DNA of 64,000 bases from Ignavibacteria bacterium RIFOXYC2_FULL_35_21. GTDB lineage: Bacteria > Bacteroidota > Ignavibacteria > Kapaibacteriales > UBA2268. Shown here one piece after another: positions 1 through 9,946 of the stretch. A model generated the notes under the pieces. It was not told the DNA's origin. It saw nothing but the letters and a program-made list of their open reading frames with translations, and did not search any database. The first letter of the stretch is position 1; each line of letters starts with the position of its first letter. The stretch covers positions 1 through 64,000 of the forward strand of contig MHAY01000049.1 in assembly GCA_001804705.1 (NCBI GenBank), in the 5' to 3' direction. A program made the translations under genes and the position numbers.

Positions 1-137
1 AAGAAATGTTATGATGCTTTATTCAGAACCTAATAAATATTATGTTCAACAACCTTTATTCAATTAAATAATGGTCAACGTATTTCAGGACAAGACAAAT
101 TGTGGTTTTATATTTTATGAACCTATTTTTTTTAATT

Positions 138-210
138 TGTCATGCTGAGCGAAGTCGAAGCATCTTTGCCTCCTTTTTCAAAGGGGGTTCGGGGGTTTTC
201 AATTTCTATC
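138..210. repeat. Two abutting dispersed elements
   Basis: The stretch 138-166 contains CATGCTGAGCGAAGTCGAAG, a member of the family seen inverted at 27660-27686 (CTTCGACAAGCTCAG) and elsewhere. The stretch 169-210 contains CCTTTTTCAAAGGGGG followed by TTCGGGGGTTTTCAATTTCT. That second part recurs almost exactly at 292-334 and in inverted form at 16091-16122. Confidence 0.8.
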
Positions 211-260
211 AACTAATTCCTCACTAATTGTAAATTAACATAATTAAAATAACGATTGAA

Positions 261-334
261 TGTCATTCCTGCGAAAGCAGGAATCCATTTTGCCCCCTTT
301 TTCAAAGGGGGTTCGGGGGTTTTCAATTTCTATC
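261..334. repeat. GNRA-loop hairpin followed by second copy of the G-rich element
   Basis: Bases 265-284 form a perfect hairpin: ATTCCTGC, loop GAAA, GCAGGAAT. Bases 292-334 repeat the element at 169-210 (CCCCCTTTTTCAAAGGGGG and flank). Both are typical of short non-coding elements scattered between genes. Confidence 0.8.
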
Positions 335-442
335 CCCCAATCCCCAATCCCCTACAGCCTATCCACCTACAGACTAAACTTAATTTTACTCTTAACCTTT
401 TATTTACGAATTTTGTATCATTGATAATTTACAAATTAGGTT

Positions 443-1426
443 ATGAAAAAAATCAAGGTCTCTGTTATTGGCTCCGGTCATTTAGGAAGCATTCACACAA
501 GATTATGGAAATCAACACCCAACTCCGAATTGCTCGGTATCTTCGATACCGATTCAGAAAGAGCAAAAAAAATTGCAACTGAAAACGGGATTTCCATTTT
601 TAATTCATTAGAAGAAGCGATTCAATCCTCAGATGCCGTTACAATTTCTGCTCCTACTACATTTCATTACGAAATCGCCGATAAGTGCATTGAGAGCGGA
701 GTCCACTGCCTTATTGAAAAACCGATTACCTCAACATACATGGAAGCAAAAAAATTAATTGCTCAGGCAAAAAATAAAAATCTTGTCATTCAGGTTGGAC
801 ATGTCGAAAGATTTAATCCCGCATTGCTCGCAATTAAAAACTACAAATTGAATCCTATGTTCATCGAAGCACACCGTCTCAGCCAGTTCAAACCGAGGGC
901 TATTGATGTTTCCGTTATTCTCGATTTGATGATTCACGACATTGATATTATGCTCTGGCTTGTAAAATCAAAAGTCGAAAAAATTGATGGCAACGGTGTG
1001 GCTGTCCTTACCGATACACCCGACATAGCCAATGCAAGAATCAAATTTGAAAATGGAGCTGTTGCCAATTTGACCGCATCCAGAATATCTGCAAATCCGA
1101 TGAGGAAGCTGAGACTCTTCCAAAGCAATGCATATATTTCTATTGACTTCGGAAATCAGGATGTCGAGGTATTCAGATTATTGGAAGAAGATGAATCTGC
1201 TGAAGGAAATGCAATACCCGCAAACATGCTTGGCACACTCGAAGCCGGATTAAAAAACAAAAAAATTGTTTTTGAAAAACCTGTTGTTCCCGAAATCAAT
1301 GCAATCGCAGAAGAACAAAAATCATTTATCGAAGCAATCATCAATGGCTTACCAGCCGCCGTGAGTGCCGAAGAAGCCGCCGAAGCACTCAGGATTGCAG
1401 AATTAATTGCAGAGCAGATTGGGTAA
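443..1426 (+). CDS. Gfo/Idh/MocA-family NAD(P)-dependent oxidoreductase
   Basis: A 327-residue cytoplasmic dehydrogenase. The N-terminal Rossmann domain shows VSVIGSGHLG at residues 6-15, and the family's EKP motif lies at 92-94 (LIEKPIT), followed by VGHVERFNPA. The length matches the family. Substrate cannot be read from sequence. The VGHVERFNP stretch resembles members acting on UDP-sugars such as the UDP-GlcNAc 3-dehydrogenase GnnA of lipid A synthesis, but no partner aminotransferase lies in the window, so this is only a suggestion. The ATG follows a TTAGGTT ribosome-binding-like sequence. The gene converges with the methyltransferase gene, leaving five bases between the two stop codons. 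Confidence 0.85.
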   Translation: MKKIKVSVIGSGHLGSIHTRLWKSTPNSELLGIFDTDSERAKKIATENGISIFNSLEEAIQSSDAVTISAPTTFHYEIADKCIESGVHCLIEKPITSTYMEAKKLIAQAKNKNLVIQVGHVERFNPALLAIKNYKLNPMFIEAHRLSQFKPRAIDVSVILDLMIHDIDIMLWLVKSKVEKIDGNGVAVLTDTPDIANARIKFENGAVANLTASRISANPMRKLRLFQSNAYISIDFGNQDVEVFRLLEEDESAEGNAIPANMLGTLEAGLKNKKIVFEKPVVPEINAIAEEQKSFIEAIINGLPAAVSAEEAAEALRIAELIAEQIG

Positions 1427-1431
1427 TTTTG

Positions 1432-2199
1432 TCATTTTTCAGCAATAACAAGCATCTCAAAATCTTCGGTTGTCAATTTGTTATTTCTCGAAAATGCTCC
1501 TAGCTTTGCTCCATAGATATCAATTTTTATGTATCCAAGTGATTTTAATAACCATGTTATTTCGCTCGGAACATAATACCTTTCGTTGCAATCAAGTGTC
1601 TTTTTATTTCCTGAGTCATCTTCAAATTCAAAAGTATTGAAATCCCGGAATGTCATCAAATCGAAAGAATTACTTTTGTAAGTAAATTTCCCATCACTTG
1701 AATTTGATTCATAGAATTTTTCAACAGAATGAAATAAAGGAAATAATCCATTTAAAGTAGTGAATATAAATTTGCCATGTTCTTTAAGAGAATTCGACAC
1801 GCTTTTCAATATCTCAAAATTCATTTCGTCAGTCTCCATCAATGAAAATCCACCTTCGCATAGCATTATTGCAACATCAAATTCATTTGAAAAAGGTAAA
1901 TTCCGTGCATCTTGTTTTTGAAAATCAATCTTTAAATTGTTGTTCTTTGCTTTTTCTTTTGCCCTTGACAGTTGACTCTCGGACAAATCAATCCCTGTAA
2001 CTTCATACCCTCGCTTTGTTAATTCAATCGAATGTCGTCCGGTGCCGCAACCGACATCCAATATCTTTAAGGTCTTGTCTGATTTTAATTCTGCTTCAAT
2101 AAAATCACACTCACCAATTGTACCTTGCGTGTAAATTTCGTTATCATATTTTTTCCCATAGTTTTCAAATAATGACTCATACCATTGTTTCGTTTTCAT
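1432..2199 (-). CDS. Class I SAM-dependent methyltransferase
   Basis: A 255-residue soluble protein with the SAM-binding motif I ILDVGCGTG at residues 46-54 and the acidic motif II loop VTGIDLSESQL after it. A later QDARNLPF segment matches the adenine-contacting Asp region of class I methyltransferases. The substrate is unknown; the overall form is that of small-molecule or ubiquinone/menaquinone-type methyltransferases. It starts 17 bases after the ligA stop codon on the same strand, so it is probably cotranscribed with ligA. Confidence 0.85.
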   Translation of the reverse strand: MKTKQWYESLFENYGKKYDNEIYTQGTIGECDFIEAELKSDKTLKILDVGCGTGRHSIELTKRGYEVTGIDLSESQLSRAKEKAKNNNLKIDFQKQDARNLPFSNEFDVAIMLCEGGFSLMETDEMNFEILKSVSNSLKEHGKFIFTTLNGLFPLFHSVEKFYESNSSDGKFTYKSNSFDLMTFRDFNTFEFEDDSGNKKTLDCNERYYVPSEITWLLKSLGYIKIDIYGAKLGAFSRNNKLTTEDFEMLVIAEK

Positions 2200-2216
2200 T
2201 TCATAAAATCCCGAAT

Positions 2217-4280
<2,064 letters not shown>

Positions 4281-4335
4281 CTAAATTTTACCTCAATTGA
4301 ACCTAAATCTATAAAATCAAATTCCAAAAAGATAT

Positions 4336-4366
4336 TTTGTGTTTTCTTTTATATACCTTATATTTG
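4336..4366 (+). promoter_or_regulatory. Bacteroidota-type promoter for the L31-S18 operon
   Basis: TTTG at 4336-4339 is followed after 19 bases by TATATTTG at 4359-4366, the spacing and form of the Bacteroidota primary-sigma promoter (TTTG, 19-21 bases, TAnnTTTG). It lies 37 bases before the first codon of the small gene at 4404. Confidence 0.7.
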
Positions 4367-4403
4367 TAGTTTATGAAATAAATAATTTAAAGAAAGTATT
4401 AAA

Positions 4404-4574
4404 ATGGCAAAACAACAATCTTTCAGCGATAAAGTTAAGAAGAAAAAAGCAGATTCAAGAATTCAAGTTAAAGTTATTTATAGTTTTAAATCTGATGAGG
4501 GAAATGTCAGGTTTAGTGAAAAACAAATAACCGTTGACGATATGAACCAATTAGAGAAAGTTGCAATTAATTAG
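4404..4574 (+). CDS. Small conserved-looking basic protein, first gene of the L31-S18 operon
   Basis: A 56-residue protein beginning MAKQQSFSDKVKKKK. I do not recognise a named family. The N-terminus is lysine-rich and the remainder (IQVKVIYSFKSDEGNVRF) looks like a small beta-rich fold. It has no signal peptide and no membrane segment. It has its own promoter upstream, and its stop codon overlaps the ribosome-binding sequence of rpmE, so it is translated from the same message as two ribosomal proteins. This suggests a ribosome-associated or translation-linked role, but that is an inference from position only. Confidence 0.75.
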   Translation: MAKQQSFSDKVKKKKADSRIQVKVIYSFKSDEGNVRFSEKQITVDDMNQLEKVAIN

Positions 4575-4583
4575 GAAATGAAT

Positions 4584-4811
4584 ATGAAAAAAGGAATTCA
4601 TCCATATTATCATACCGTTGAAATTGTTATGACCGACGGTTCAGTGTTTCAAACGAGGTCTTGTGTTAAAACAGACAAAATGGTGCTTGAAATTGATTCA
4701 AAATCACATCCTTTCTTTACGGGCAAGCAGGTGTTGGTTGACACAGCAGGACGCGTTGAAAGATTTAATAAACGCTTTGAAAAAACAAAGAAAATCAAAG
4801 AAGGGGTATAA
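4584..4811 (+). CDS. rpmE: Large ribosomal subunit protein bL31, zinc-free form
   Basis: About 75 residues with the L31 hallmarks KGIHPYY at the N-terminus and HPFFTGKQ ... [10 protein letters not shown] at the C-terminus. Zinc-binding L31 carries CxxC-type cysteine pairs; here they are replaced ([10 protein letters not shown], and SKSHPFF where the usual form is C-x-x-C-HPF), leaving only one cysteine. It is therefore a C-minus form that should not bind zinc. The start at 4584 is chosen over 4578 because the AGGA at 4573-4576 sits seven bases from it and the protein then begins MKKGIHP. Confidence 0.92.
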   Translation: MKKGIHPYYHTVEIVMTDGSVFQTRSCVKTDKMVLEIDSKSHPFFTGKQVLVDTAGRVERFNKRFEKTKKIKEGV

Positions 4812-4814
4812 AAC

Positions 4815-5081
4815 ATGAGCACTATTCATCCAATGCAAACAGGCAATGCCTTAAAAACAAATAAAAAAATCGTTAAGAAGAAAAATAATCCCTTAAAGAG
4901 TTCTAAGGTTATTGATTACCTCGACCCAAAATTTTTATCGAGATTTACAAATGACCAGGGGAAAATTCTTCCGAGAAGAATTACAGGTGCTAATGCTTTC
5001 CAGCAGAGAGAATTGGCAAGAGCAATCAAATATTCAAGGCACCTCGCATTGATTCCTTTCGTTGCCCAGGATGTTGCTTAA
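4815..5081 (+). CDS. rpsR: Small ribosomal subunit protein bS18
   Basis: An 88-residue protein with the S18 core [29 protein letters not shown] and [17 protein letters not shown]18 binds S6 on the platform of the 30S subunit. The N-terminal 35 residues are a basic extension ([11 protein letters not shown]). In many bacteria rpsR sits with rpsF and rplI; here it follows rpmE three bases downstream instead. The stop codon is followed at once by heptamers TGTAGAA, TTAAGAA and then an intrinsic terminator. Confidence 0.95.
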   Translation: MSTIHPMQTGNALKTNKKIVKKKNNPLKSSKVIDYLDPKFLSRFTNDQGKILPRRITGANAFQQRELARAIKYSRHLALIPFVAQDVA

Positions 5082-5102
5082 TGTAGAATTAAGAATTTAT
5101 AA
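5082..5102 (+). repeat. Heptamer array at the rpsR stop codon
   Basis: Directly after the TAA at 5079-5081 come three heptamers: TGTAGAA, TTAAGAA, TTTATAA. They match the polarity and GAA-ending form of the arrays behind other genes in the window. Confidence 0.6.
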
Positions 5103-5111
5103 AGAAAATTT

Positions 5112-5142
5112 AAAAAGCAGAATTTAATTCTGCTTTTTTTTT
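5112..5142. terminator. Bidirectional intrinsic terminator between rpsR and the DUF4397 gene
   Basis: AAGCAGAATT and AATTCTGCTT (5115-5135) form a near-perfect hairpin flanked by A5 on the left and T9 on the right. It can terminate the rpsR operon and the convergent minus-strand gene. Confidence 0.9.
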
Positions 5143-5143
5143 G

Positions 5144-5845
5144 TCAATAAGTAAATTCGATAATATCACATTTAAGCTGTCTTGGATTGGGTTGGATATA
5201 ATAACCTTTCAAAAGTAAATTATAATATTTTCCCGGCTTGAAATTGTAATTCTCTACCTTTGTAATTTCACTTCCATTACTATAATCATTAATAACGAGT
5301 GTAAAAATACCGGTTGGTATAGGCATAAATTTAGTATATGACTTATATTTGACAAGCTGGTTGATTTGGTAACTGTCGAATGCAAAAACAACTTCAGGTG
5401 CATCCTGTGAAAGATGTACAAACCTGACATAAGCATTCGTAGGAACTGGATTTTCTATGCTGTCATTAATTAATAATCCATTTACCCTGCTCTTAGTGCC
5501 GTAAGCAAAAAAAGTATAATGAGCATCTTTGATTAATTCAAACATAGAATTAAAGTGAATTGCAGAGTCTTTAAAGTTTTGAATTCTTATACTTGTTAAT
5601 CCGGAGGCAATTTTTTTGTATTCAACAAAAGTCGAATCATAAAGTAAATTTCTGCTGATAATTTTATCAACTGAACAAATGTCAACCGAATCAATATCAG
5701 GTATTGCGTTGATAAACATCACTTTTGCAAAATCTGTCGGTTCAACAACCTTGGGTGTGACAATATCCGGGACACATTCGCAGGATACAAATAAAATAGT
5801 AAAAATTAGTAATAATAAAATTGATGTACTTGATTTTAATTTCAT
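5144..5845 (-). CDS. DUF4397-type lipoprotein
   Basis: A 233-residue exported protein. The N-terminus is a lipoprotein signal peptide ending in the lipobox LFVSC (Cys about residue 22), so it should be anchored in the envelope. Two beta-rich repeats follow, each with the DUF4397 hallmark: VMFINAIPDIDSVDIC near residue 43 and AYVRFVHLSQDAPEVVFAF near residue 135. The family is widespread in Bacteroidota surface proteins with no settled function. A strong terminator separates it from the anti-sigma gene upstream, so it probably has its own promoter. Confidence 0.75.
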   Translation of the reverse strand: MKLKSSTSILLLLIFTILFVSCECVPDIVTPKVVEPTDFAKVMFINAIPDIDSVDICSVDKIISRNLLYDSTFVEYKKIASGLTSIRIQNFKDSAIHFNSMFELIKDAHYTFFAYGTKSRVNGLLINDSIENPVPTNAYVRFVHLSQDAPEVVFAFDSYQINQLVKYKSYTKFMPIPTGIFTLVINDYSNGSEITKVENYNFKPGKYYNLLLKGYYIQPNPRQLKCDIIEFTY

Positions 5846-5856
5846 AATAATTCACT

Positions 5857-5892
5857 AAAAAAAATAAACCCACAATATATATCGTGGGTTTA
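5857..5892 (-). terminator. Intrinsic terminator after the anti-sigma gene
   Basis: On the minus strand TAAACCCAC and GTGGGTTTA pair around a 10-base loop and are followed by eight T (bases 5857-5864). It lies downstream of the anti-sigma gene stop at 5929. Confidence 0.9.
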
Positions 5893-5928
5893 ATTAAATT
5901 ATTTTAAAAAAATAATTGTGATTGGTAA

Positions 5929-7335
5929 TTAAAAATTCACACTCCCTCCGAATGTAAATCCATATTTATCTGAAAGATAAGTTTTTGGACTAACTGTATA
6001 AATCAATCCTGCTGTTTCAAGTCCTAAATTGAATCTGAATAAACTAACCGGCTGAAACATCAAACCTGCCTGTAAACGGTATATCGTACCGACAGTAGTT
6101 AATTTTCCTGATGAGGTTCCTCCAACTGTAAATTGTCCGTAAGGATATACAACATCTTCCCATAAGAATTCGGGAGCAATGAATTTACATGTAGCACCAT
6201 ACCACATCAATTGCGGACTTTGTTTCTGACTCTGACTTTGACCATAATCATCTTTAAAAGTGAAAATTTGATTAAATGATTCCCACCCAACTTCAACTCC
6301 AAAAGACCAGTATGGGTTTGTTTTATACATAGCACTAAATGCTAAATTTGTATTCCATTTATTTTCTTCTTTTTTATCAAAAGTCTGGGATAAATCTACC
6401 TTCTGTGATGGATTCAAATCCAATCTTCTAACCTGAATAGTCCAACTGGAATTATCAACTGAAACCAACGAAAATGGATTTACAAGAAAATTTATGGGAC
6501 CATTATTTCTGTAGAAATCCTGTCTTGATTGTGTTGGATTGACCAGTACATTTGAATTTGTTGACATAGAAGAATTGACTCTTCTGTTTGCTGAATTTGT
6601 CAGTTTCATATCCTGAGAAGCATCACTTAGTAATTCTTCATCTGAAAAAATACCGTGTCTTTCGTTTAAATTATAAGCAGATAAGTCTGTTCCATTTCCC
6701 ATATCAACAGTATTTGCAGAATTACCAGATTGATTCCCCGAATTGGAATTTGTTCCAAAAAGAACATTAGACCTTGGATTACGGCTTGAATGTCTAACTA
6801 CAGAGCCATTATCGGCAAAGTCTTGGCTATTATCTTCCTGGTTGCCGGCAATTGAACGGACAATTGGTATTGATGACATACCTGAAATATTATTATTATC
6901 TGAGTTTTTTACATTCGGTCCCTGTGTAATTACAGTCTTATTGCCGCTTTTAAAATTTAAAATATCCGGATTCATAACCAGCATAGTTCCGGTAGTAAGG
7001 AGCATAAGAAGAAAGATGACATTCAATGCAAAATACTTTACCCAAAACCTCTTTATGGAGGTTATTGGGGAAGTTGCAACCGTGTCGCCTGCAAGGTTCT
7101 TTAGATACTCTTCGGAGGGTATCGAAAAACCAAGCGATGAAAAAATAACATTTGTAGCTTCAAGCGGTGGAGTTATCAGCGCCATATCGCTTTGTGCAAC
7201 TACCTGAAGTTTGACCTGCTGGCTAAAATCAAACCTCAAATCCTGGTTTGTAGCTAACTCTGCAAACAGTATATCCTGCTGCATCTGGCCAAGCTCGCCA
7301 TCCAGGTAATCGTGAATCATTCTTGAGTATTCCAT
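5929..7335 (-). CDS. Anti-sigma factor with inner-membrane segment and C-terminal outer-membrane beta-barrel
   Basis: A 468-residue protein. Residues 1-97 are soluble, beginning YSRMIHDYLDGELG as in anti-sigma factors that sequester ECF sigma factors. Residues about 98-120 form a transmembrane helix (FWVKYFALNVIFLLMLLTTG). Residues 121-296 are a low-complexity Asn/Ser-rich linker. Residues about 297-468 consist of alternating amphipathic strands with aromatic girdles (SFGVEVGWESF, YPYGQFTVGG, FRFNLGLETAGLIY) and end in GFTFGGSVNF, a typical outer-membrane barrel terminus with final Phe. This layout matches the dual membrane-spanning anti-sigma (Dma) class reported in Bacteroides. It lies 13 bases after the sigma gene. 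Partner and topology are inferred. Confidence 0.75.
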   Translation of the reverse strand: MEYSRMIHDYLDGELGQMQQDILFAELATNQDLRFDFSQQVKLQVVAQSDMALITPPLEATNVIFSSLGFSIPSEEYLKNLAGDTVATSPITSIKRFWVKYFALNVIFLLMLLTTGTMLVMNPDILNFKSGNKTVITQGPNVKNSDNNNISGMSSIPIVRSIAGNQEDNSQDFADNGSVVRHSSRNPRSNVLFGTNSNSGNQSGNSANTVDMGNGTDLSAYNLNERHGIFSDEELLSDASQDMKLTNSANRRVNSSMSTNSNVLVNPTQSRQDFYRNNGPINFLVNPFSLVSVDNSSWTIQVRRLDLNPSQKVDLSQTFDKKEENKWNTNLAFSAMYKTNPYWSFGVEVGWESFNQIFTFKDDYGQSQSQKQSPQLMWYGATCKFIAPEFLWEDVVYPYGQFTVGGTSSGKLTTVGTIYRLQAGLMFQPVSLFRFNLGLETAGLIYTVSPKTYLSDKYGFTFGGSVNF

Positions 7336-7348
7336 TGTAATTCTGCTA

Positions 7349-7912
7349 TTAATTATTAGACATTTCTTTCAAATATGGTGACAGTATTTCTTTTATTTGC
7401 TCTTTGGCTCTCCATACACGGTTCTTGATTGCAGAAACACTGATTCCGCAAATCTTGGAAATCTCCTTGTAGGATAAACCCTGATACTGTCTTAAAACGA
7501 ACGCTTCTCTATATTCAAAATCTAAAAGTTCAAGAGCCATCGAAATCAGCTCCAGAAGCTCTTTTTTCTCATAATCGGTTTCAACTGAAGAAACCTGATA
7601 ATCATCAATATTATAATTAGTTCTTTTATCTCTTTTATGGTTTAAGCATAAATTTCGTGCAATTGTCAAAAGCAACCCGGGAATATTATCAACAACGTCA
7701 AGTGATTGAGCATTGTTATAAAATTTCAGGTAAGTCTCCTGAAAAATATCCTGTGCATCATCATGATTGCCCATAACACGCAAACAATAAGCAAAAACCC
7801 TTTGGGCATACCTTGAATACAGTTCAGAAAAAGCTGCCTCAGCCATTGGCTTCTTATCCCGCAGGGCTTTGTAAAGCTCCATATCGCTGTATTTACCGAA
7901 GGTTCTTCCCAT
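7349..7912 (-). CDS. ECF-type RNA polymerase sigma factor
   Basis: A 187-residue sigma-70-family factor. Region 2 covers about residues 25-95 (RYAQRVFAYCLRV, DAQDIFQETYLKFY), and region 4 covers about 120-180 with a helix-turn-helix (FVLRQYQGLSYKEISKICG, SAIKNRVWRAKEQI). Regions 1 and 3 are absent, as in ECF factors. The next gene encodes a membrane anti-sigma factor, so activity is probably controlled by release from it after an envelope signal. A cognate target promoter could not be identified by eye. Confidence 0.93.
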   Translation of the reverse strand: MGRTFGKYSDMELYKALRDKKPMAEAAFSELYSRYAQRVFAYCLRVMGNHDDAQDIFQETYLKFYNNAQSLDVVDNIPGLLLTIARNLCLNHKRDKRTNYNIDDYQVSSVETDYEKKELLELISMALELLDFEYREAFVLRQYQGLSYKEISKICGISVSAIKNRVWRAKEQIKEILSPYLKEMSNN

Positions 7913-7940
7913 TTCAGTTTTTCTTGTTGATGATTTTAAA

Positions 7941-9053
7941 TTAAGCTTTTATTCTCATTTTATATCCCCTCAGAACGCCATTGCTAAGTACCATTTTCCT
8001 TTTCGGTTGAAAATAATTTACAATCTTGAGTGTTCCTCCAAATCTACCTGTATCATCCCGATAATACTTAGTAAAAAATATCCAGTTACCATCATTTGTC
8101 CACAGGGGATAGAGATTAAATTCAATGGTTGTATCTGTTTCTTCAGTCATATTTCTATACTTTCCGTCTTCTATTGTTCTGACCCATATATTCCCATCTC
8201 TTGATGCAAATACAACTTTTGTTTTGTCTGGTGATAAAGACGGCATTTTTGCTCCGATACCTGATATTTTTAATTCATTATCAGAATTACCATTGATTTC
8301 ATCTATAATAATAATATCTGATGATGAACCTGTGTCTTTTACAGCATAAGTTAAAAACCTGCTGTCATCTGACCAATCTATAGTTGCATTACCAATCATA
8401 GGAAAAAGCAATTGTTCAAAACTTCTTTCGTAAATGATAATGTTTGGGTCATCGGTTCTGACAACTTTCATCCTAATTGGGCCAAACAAACCATCTGTTT
8501 CATAAAAAGCAAGGAATCTACCATCAGGTGAAAAAGAAGGTTCGGTTCCCTCATAAAATTCAAATGTTGCTTCCCGGGCAAAACTCATATTTGCAATTAT
8601 TATGAGTTGGCCGCTTCCGACATAAATCGAAACATATTTTCCATCAGGTGAAATAACCGGCATTTCAATCAAGTCATACTGATTAGATATTGTAGTATCT
8701 ATAAATAGACTATCGCTATTGGTCTTGACTGTACAAATTACAGTATCTTCACCAATTATTTCTCTCAGGAAAACAATCATTTTGTTTCTTGAAGGACCGC
8801 TGTACAGCACACCGTCTTTAATAATTTCTCTGAGCTTACTTCCATCGGGTGATACCGCATAAATACCGGGTATTGTACCATTCAACGAAACTGCTGAAAA
8901 AAATATGTCGTTTGCATCCTTATCCTTGCTCTCACCAAGGTCACAGACATCACAACCATAAAATCCTGCTATGACAAAGAACGCTGCAAATAGTATAAAT
9001 TTTTTTCGAATAAAGCTTACCTTATTTACAAATTTTAAAACTTTTTCAAACAT
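7941..9053 (-). CDS. PD40/TolB-like beta-propeller lipoprotein
   Basis: A 370-residue exported lipoprotein: basic N-terminus, hydrophobic core and lipobox IAGFYGC, then Cys-Asp-Val-Cys. The mature part has repeated PD40 blades with SPDG-type loops (YAVSPDGSKLREI, PVISPDGKYVSIYV, EPSFSPDGRFLAFY, SLSPDKTKVVFAS), giving a six- or seven-bladed TolB-like propeller. Ligand unknown. The longest frame starts with TTG at 9065; the ATG at 9053 is preferred. It lies 28 bases upstream of the sigma gene on the same strand and might belong to the same transcript, in which case it could be a sensor or an early target. Confidence 0.8.
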   Translation of the reverse strand: MFEKVLKFVNKVSFIRKKFILFAAFFVIAGFYGCDVCDLGESKDKDANDIFFSAVSLNGTIPGIYAVSPDGSKLREIIKDGVLYSGPSRNKMIVFLREIIGEDTVICTVKTNSDSLFIDTTISNQYDLIEMPVISPDGKYVSIYVGSGQLIIIANMSFAREATFEFYEGTEPSFSPDGRFLAFYETDGLFGPIRMKVVRTDDPNIIIYERSFEQLLFPMIGNATIDWSDDSRFLTYAVKDTGSSSDIIIIDEINGNSDNELKISGIGAKMPSLSPDKTKVVFASRDGNIWVRTIEDGKYRNMTEETDTTIEFNLYPLWTNDGNWIFFTKYYRDDTGRFGGTLKIVNYFQPKRKMVLSNGVLRGYKMRIKA

Positions 9054-9119
9054 TTTACACTTCAACTATATATAATGACACATAAAAGGCAAAAAGGTCT
9101 CAAACTTTTTTCATTTTTT

Positions 9120-9911
9120 TTAAAATATTTCGCTATATAACTTCCTGAGCATATTAATATTTTTAACATTATGGACTCTGATTATGTCAATCGGTTTAGA
9201 TAAAAGCAAAGCATGGAGCAATGCAGTCGGTAAATCCCTATCGTCAGTATTTTCTATATTTAACAGGGTTCCGATGAAGGATTTCCTTGATATTCCAAGA
9301 ATTAAAGGTACTTTTAATTTCTTAAATTTTTCAATGTTTTTTAATAGTACTAAATTATGCTCTATTGTTTTTCCGAAACCGATCCCAACATCAGCAATTA
9401 TTTTTTTTACTCCCTTTCCTGCCGCATAAATAATACTATGCTCTAATTCTTTATACACATCTTCTACAACATTGTTATAAACGGGATTAACCTGCATTGT
9501 TCTCGGCTCACCCTGAATATGCATAATAATTAACCCGACCTGATTCTCTGATGCTACTTTCAGTAATTCATCATCGTTCTTCGTCCCAGAAATGTTGTTA
9601 ATCAGCTTTGCACCCTCTCCTACAGCTCTTAAGGCAACGTAAGGCTTTGTTGTATCGATTGAAATAATTGTATCAGGTTTTTTTCTTAAAACAGACCTGA
9701 TTACAGGTAAAACCCTTCTTAATTCTTCCTCTGCATCAACAGATAAAGAACCAGGCCTTGTACTTTCACCTCCTATATCAATGTACTCAGCCCCTTCTTC
9801 AATTAAATCCAAAGCATGTTTTACTGCGAGTTTGGAATCGAAGTATCTTCCTCCGTCGGAGAATGAATCTGGGGTTACATTAACGATACCCATTATTTTT
9901 GGAAAACTCAT
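9120..9911 (-). CDS. folP: Dihydropteroate synthase
   Basis: A 263-residue cytoplasmic enzyme that joins 4-aminobenzoate to 6-hydroxymethyl-dihydropterin diphosphate in folate synthesis. Signatures are IMGIVNVTPDSFSDGG at the N-terminus, IDIGGESTRPG, ISIDTTKPYVA, NNISGTKND, DVGIGFGKT and LILGISRKSFIG, covering the pterin and diphosphate sites of a full TIM barrel. The longest frame uses a TTG at 9932; the ATG at 9911 is preferred because AGGTG lies seven bases before it and the family N-terminus begins there. It follows the LON-domain gene on the same strand. Confidence 0.95.
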   Translation of the reverse strand: MSFPKIMGIVNVTPDSFSDGGRYFDSKLAVKHALDLIEEGAEYIDIGGESTRPGSLSVDAEEELRRVLPVIRSVLRKKPDTIISIDTTKPYVALRAVGEGAKLINNISGTKNDDELLKVASENQVGLIIMHIQGEPRTMQVNPVYNNVVEDVYKELEHSIIYAAGKGVKKIIADVGIGFGKTIEHNLVLLKNIEKFKKLKVPLILGISRKSFIGTLLNIENTDDRDLPTALLHALLLSKPIDIIRVHNVKNINMLRKLYSEIF

Positions 9912-9946
9912 AGAACAACACCTATTCTTCAACCAATAATAATTAT

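Larger units (their letters stand above)
1..442. other. Intergenic region rich in dispersed repeats, no supported gene
   Basis: No convincing gene is visible before the ATG at 443. The first 65 bases hold short open frames that run off the left edge, too short to assign to a gene tail. The rest carries two copies of a G-rich hairpin element, one copy of a TGAGCGAAGTCGAAG element and one GNRA-loop hairpin. An open frame at 256-582 is read mostly through these repeats and is not a gene. Confidence 0.6.

Noticed and set aside
1-65. C-terminal fragment of a gene entering from the left edge
   Set aside because: At most 21 codons are open and no family signature can be recognised.
256-582. Open frame of 108 codons overlapping the start of the dehydrogenase gene
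   Set aside because: It is mostly dispersed-repeat sequence and runs into the dehydrogenase gene in another frame.
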